A stretch of DNA of 8,313 bases, from positions 1-8,313 of the forward strand of contig JAJYLU010000058.1 of the NCBI GenBank assembly GCA_021787505.1, written 5' to 3'. Under the pieces are notes generated by a model. It saw only the letters and a list, made by a program, of their open reading frames with translations. It was not told the DNA's origin and ran no database searches. How positions within the stretch are numbered: position 1 is the stretch's first letter; every line of letters starts with the position of its first letter. The DNA is from Nitrospirota bacterium. Its GTDB lineage: Bacteria; Nitrospirota; Thermodesulfovibrionia; Thermodesulfovibrionales; UBA6898. Made by a program: the position numbers and the translations under genes. This document shows, piece by piece, positions 5,900 to 8,313 of this stretch.

Positions 5900-6187
5900 T
5901 CATCCCTTTTTCAGCAGACCCTTCACCTCTTTTTTACCCTCATTCAATTCTTCTTCCTGCTGCCTGTCCAGCCTTAAGAGCAGCGCCTGGAATTCCCCGA
6001 CATGCGTCTTCTCCTCTTTCGCCACGTCCAGAAGGATTTTCCTGATATCTTTATTTGTCGTCACATATGCCATTTGTTCGTAGAGATTTATCGCATCCAA
6101 CTCAGCGATTATTGCTGCCCTCAGGACTTCTTTGTCGACATCTGTCTTCGCCAGCTTATCGAGATTAACAGGGACCTTTGAAAGCAT
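5900..6187 (-). CDS. Ferritin-like protein of the encapsulin-associated type
   Basis: This 95-residue all-helical protein is a two-helix ferritin-like unit. Helix one (about 17-44) has AELDAINLYEQMA with E29, Y36 and E37. Helix two (about 46-74) has the DVAKEEKTHVGEF signature with E58, E59 and H62, the diiron ligand pattern of encapsulated ferritins and related proteins. The sequence closely recalls the N-terminal ferritin-like domain fused to the encapsulin shell in Pyrococcus furiosus. Such proteins oxidise Fe(II) for storage inside the shell and assemble from two-helix subunits. Here it is a separate short protein, and no shell gene lies beside it in the window. The charged tail (EEELNEGKKEVKGLLKKG) could be a degenerate targeting peptide, though it is not a clear match. 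The ATG at 6187 has AAGGAGGA four bases upstream. A possible -10, TATAGT (6205-6210), follows the ahcY terminator, so it is likely a single-gene unit. Confidence 0.85.
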   Translation of the reverse strand: MLSKVPVNLDKLAKTDVDKEVLRAAIIAELDAINLYEQMAYVTTNKDIRKILLDVAKEEKTHVGEFQALLLRLDRQQEEELNEGKKEVKGLLKKG

Positions 6188-6244
6188 AACTCCTCCTTTT
6201 TTCCACTATATCACGATGTGTTCAGGATTTCCGCACGCGGTAAA

Positions 6245-6275
6245 AAAAATCCCTCCTGTAGCAGGAGGGATTTTT
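6245..6275 (-). terminator. Intrinsic terminator of ahcY
   Basis: Perfect 14-base arms (6245-6258 and 6262-6275) with a 3-base loop, the core being CCCTCCTG/CAGGAGGG. It starts 31 bases after the ahcY stop. On the minus strand the GC core is followed by eight T residues, the textbook layout. The plus strand also has a T-run after the core, so it could work in both directions. It separates ahcY from the ferritin-like gene. Confidence 0.9.
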
Positions 6276-6306
6276 CCAAGAAATCCGATAATACCTAAAG
6301 CCGATC

Positions 6307-7706
<1,400 letters not shown>

Positions 7707-7718
7707 TTTCAAGAAACC

Positions 7719-7747
7719 ATTATACGCTGGCTTCGCGCTTGCGTGAA
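7719..7747 (-). promoter_or_regulatory. Sigma-70 type promoter of ahcY
   Basis: On the minus strand TTCACG (7742-7747) is followed after exactly 17 bases by a perfect TATAAT (7719-7724). Transcription would begin near 7712, giving a leader of about 146 bases before the ahcY start codon. The promoter lies in the gap after metK, so ahcY can be expressed independently of it. Confidence 0.65.
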
Positions 7748-7819
7748 TCACTACAGATCCTGCCGATTGTATGGCGTTTTTAAGCCTAGCTGCCCTCGTC
7801 CTTTATTCAAGAGCAGGGG

Positions 7820-8313
7820 TTACAGTCCCGCTTCTCTCCTTAACGTCTCCGCCTTGTCCGTCGCCTCCCAGGTGAAGTCGGGATCGTTCTTGCCGAAATG
7901 ACCGTAAGCTGCGGTCTTCTTATAAATAGGCCTCCTGAGATTCAGCTTTTCGATGATCCCTTTCGGCGTGAGATCGAAGTTCTTCCTGATCAGCGGCACG
8001 ATCTTCTCTTCATCGACCTTCCCGGTCCCGAAGGTGTCGACAAGGATCGAGACCGGCTCTGGAACGCCGATCGCATATGCCAGCTGGACCTCGACCCTCC
8101 CGGCAATACCCGCTGCAACGATATTCTTTGCGATATAGCGCGAAATATAGGCGCCGGAGCGGTCGACCTTCGTCGGGTCCTTGCCGGAAAAACAGCCGCC
8201 GCCGTGACTTCCCACGCCGCCGTAGCTGTCCACGATGATCTTCCTGCCGGTCAGGCCGGTATCGCCCATCGGACCGCCCACGACAAAGCGGCCGGTGGGA
8301 TTGATGTAATACT
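7820..8313 (-). CDS. metK: S-adenosylmethionine synthetase, C-terminal part (start outside window)
   Basis: The frame is open from the window edge (beginning [13 protein letters not shown]) to the TAA at 7820-7822, giving 164 codons of the C-terminal part of a protein that is normally about 390 residues. MetK makes S-adenosylmethionine from methionine and ATP. Family signatures visible are [21 protein letters not shown], the phosphate-binding [17 protein letters not shown] (Cys in the position that is Ala in E. coli), [19 protein letters not shown] and, near the end, [28 protein letters not shown]. The reading continues upstream of the GTG at 8281, which is therefore internal and not a start. 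No strong terminator follows; a weak hairpin with G-U pairs lies at about 7786-7816. Together with ahcY it covers two steps of the activated-methyl cycle. Confidence 0.97.
   Translation of the reverse strand, partial: YYINPTGRFVVGGPMGDTGLTGRKIIVDSYGGVGSHGGGCFSGKDPTKVDRSGAYISRYIAKNIVAAGIAGRVEVQLAYAIGVPEPVSILVDTFGTGKVDEEKIVPLIRKNFDLTPKGIIEKLNLRRPIYKKTAAYGHFGKNDPDFTWEATDKAETLRREAGL

Noticed and set aside
7786..7819. Hairpin after metK considered as an intrinsic terminator
   Set aside because: The stem depends on G-U pairs and no T-run follows on the minus strand.
7725..7819. Possible SAH riboswitch between metK and ahcY, because GGACGAGGGCAGC resembles part of its conserved core
   Set aside because: The conserved GAGGAGCGCUGC core and its pairing partner are not present, and the stretch lies upstream of the predicted transcription start.

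Overview
The window reads as ordinary chromosomal DNA from an anaerobic or microaerophilic, cytochrome-rich Gram-negative bacterium. A seven-heme exported cytochrome, a CcdA-type thiol transporter, a ferritin-like protein of the kind linked to encapsulins, a short archaeal/thermophile-type S-adenosylhomocysteinase and a REC-PilZ style regulator together suggest Nitrospirota or a Desulfobacterota-like lineage. That placement is an inference from gene content. All convincing genes lie on the minus strand, so transcription runs from high to low coordinates.

Right end (about 6240-8313): the C-terminal part of metK (SAM synthetase, start outside the window), then a 253-base gap holding a good sigma-70 type promoter and a leader that can fold in two ways, then ahcY, closed by a strong intrinsic terminator. 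MetK makes SAM and AhcY removes the S-adenosylhomocysteine left by methyltransferases, so this is the activated-methyl cycle.

Middle (about 4880-6200): a 95-residue ferritin-like protein, a 68-residue protein of unknown function whose likely -10 box leaves almost no leader, a 309-base stretch without a convincing gene but with an FNR-like box and AT-rich palindromes, and a small exported protein with an HH...CxxC segment and a DUF2946-like RAPP motif.

Centre (about 2546-4880): a 607-residue secreted cytochrome (signal peptide, Ig-like domain, glycine linker, carboxypeptidase-regulatory-like domain, a WNDLGMHC domain, then seven CxxCH motifs), a strong hairpin just after its stop, and a small lipoprotein with an NTF2-like look.

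Left end (1-2266): a tightly packed operon of a MOSC-domain protein, a MogA-type molybdopterin adenylyltransferase and CcdA (4-base gap, then 4-base overlap), followed by a separately promoted response regulator that leaves the window inside what looks like a PilZ domain. Molybdenum cofactor assembly, thiol delivery to the cell exterior and a heme protein that needs reduced cysteines fit a respiratory lifestyle.

I did not find an obvious new defence or mobile system. The points most worth a second look are the alternative-fold leader of ahcY, the ferritin-like protein with no encapsulin shell gene beside it, the domain architecture of the heptaheme cytochrome with its small CxxC neighbour, and the near-leaderless small gene with a palindrome over its promoter.
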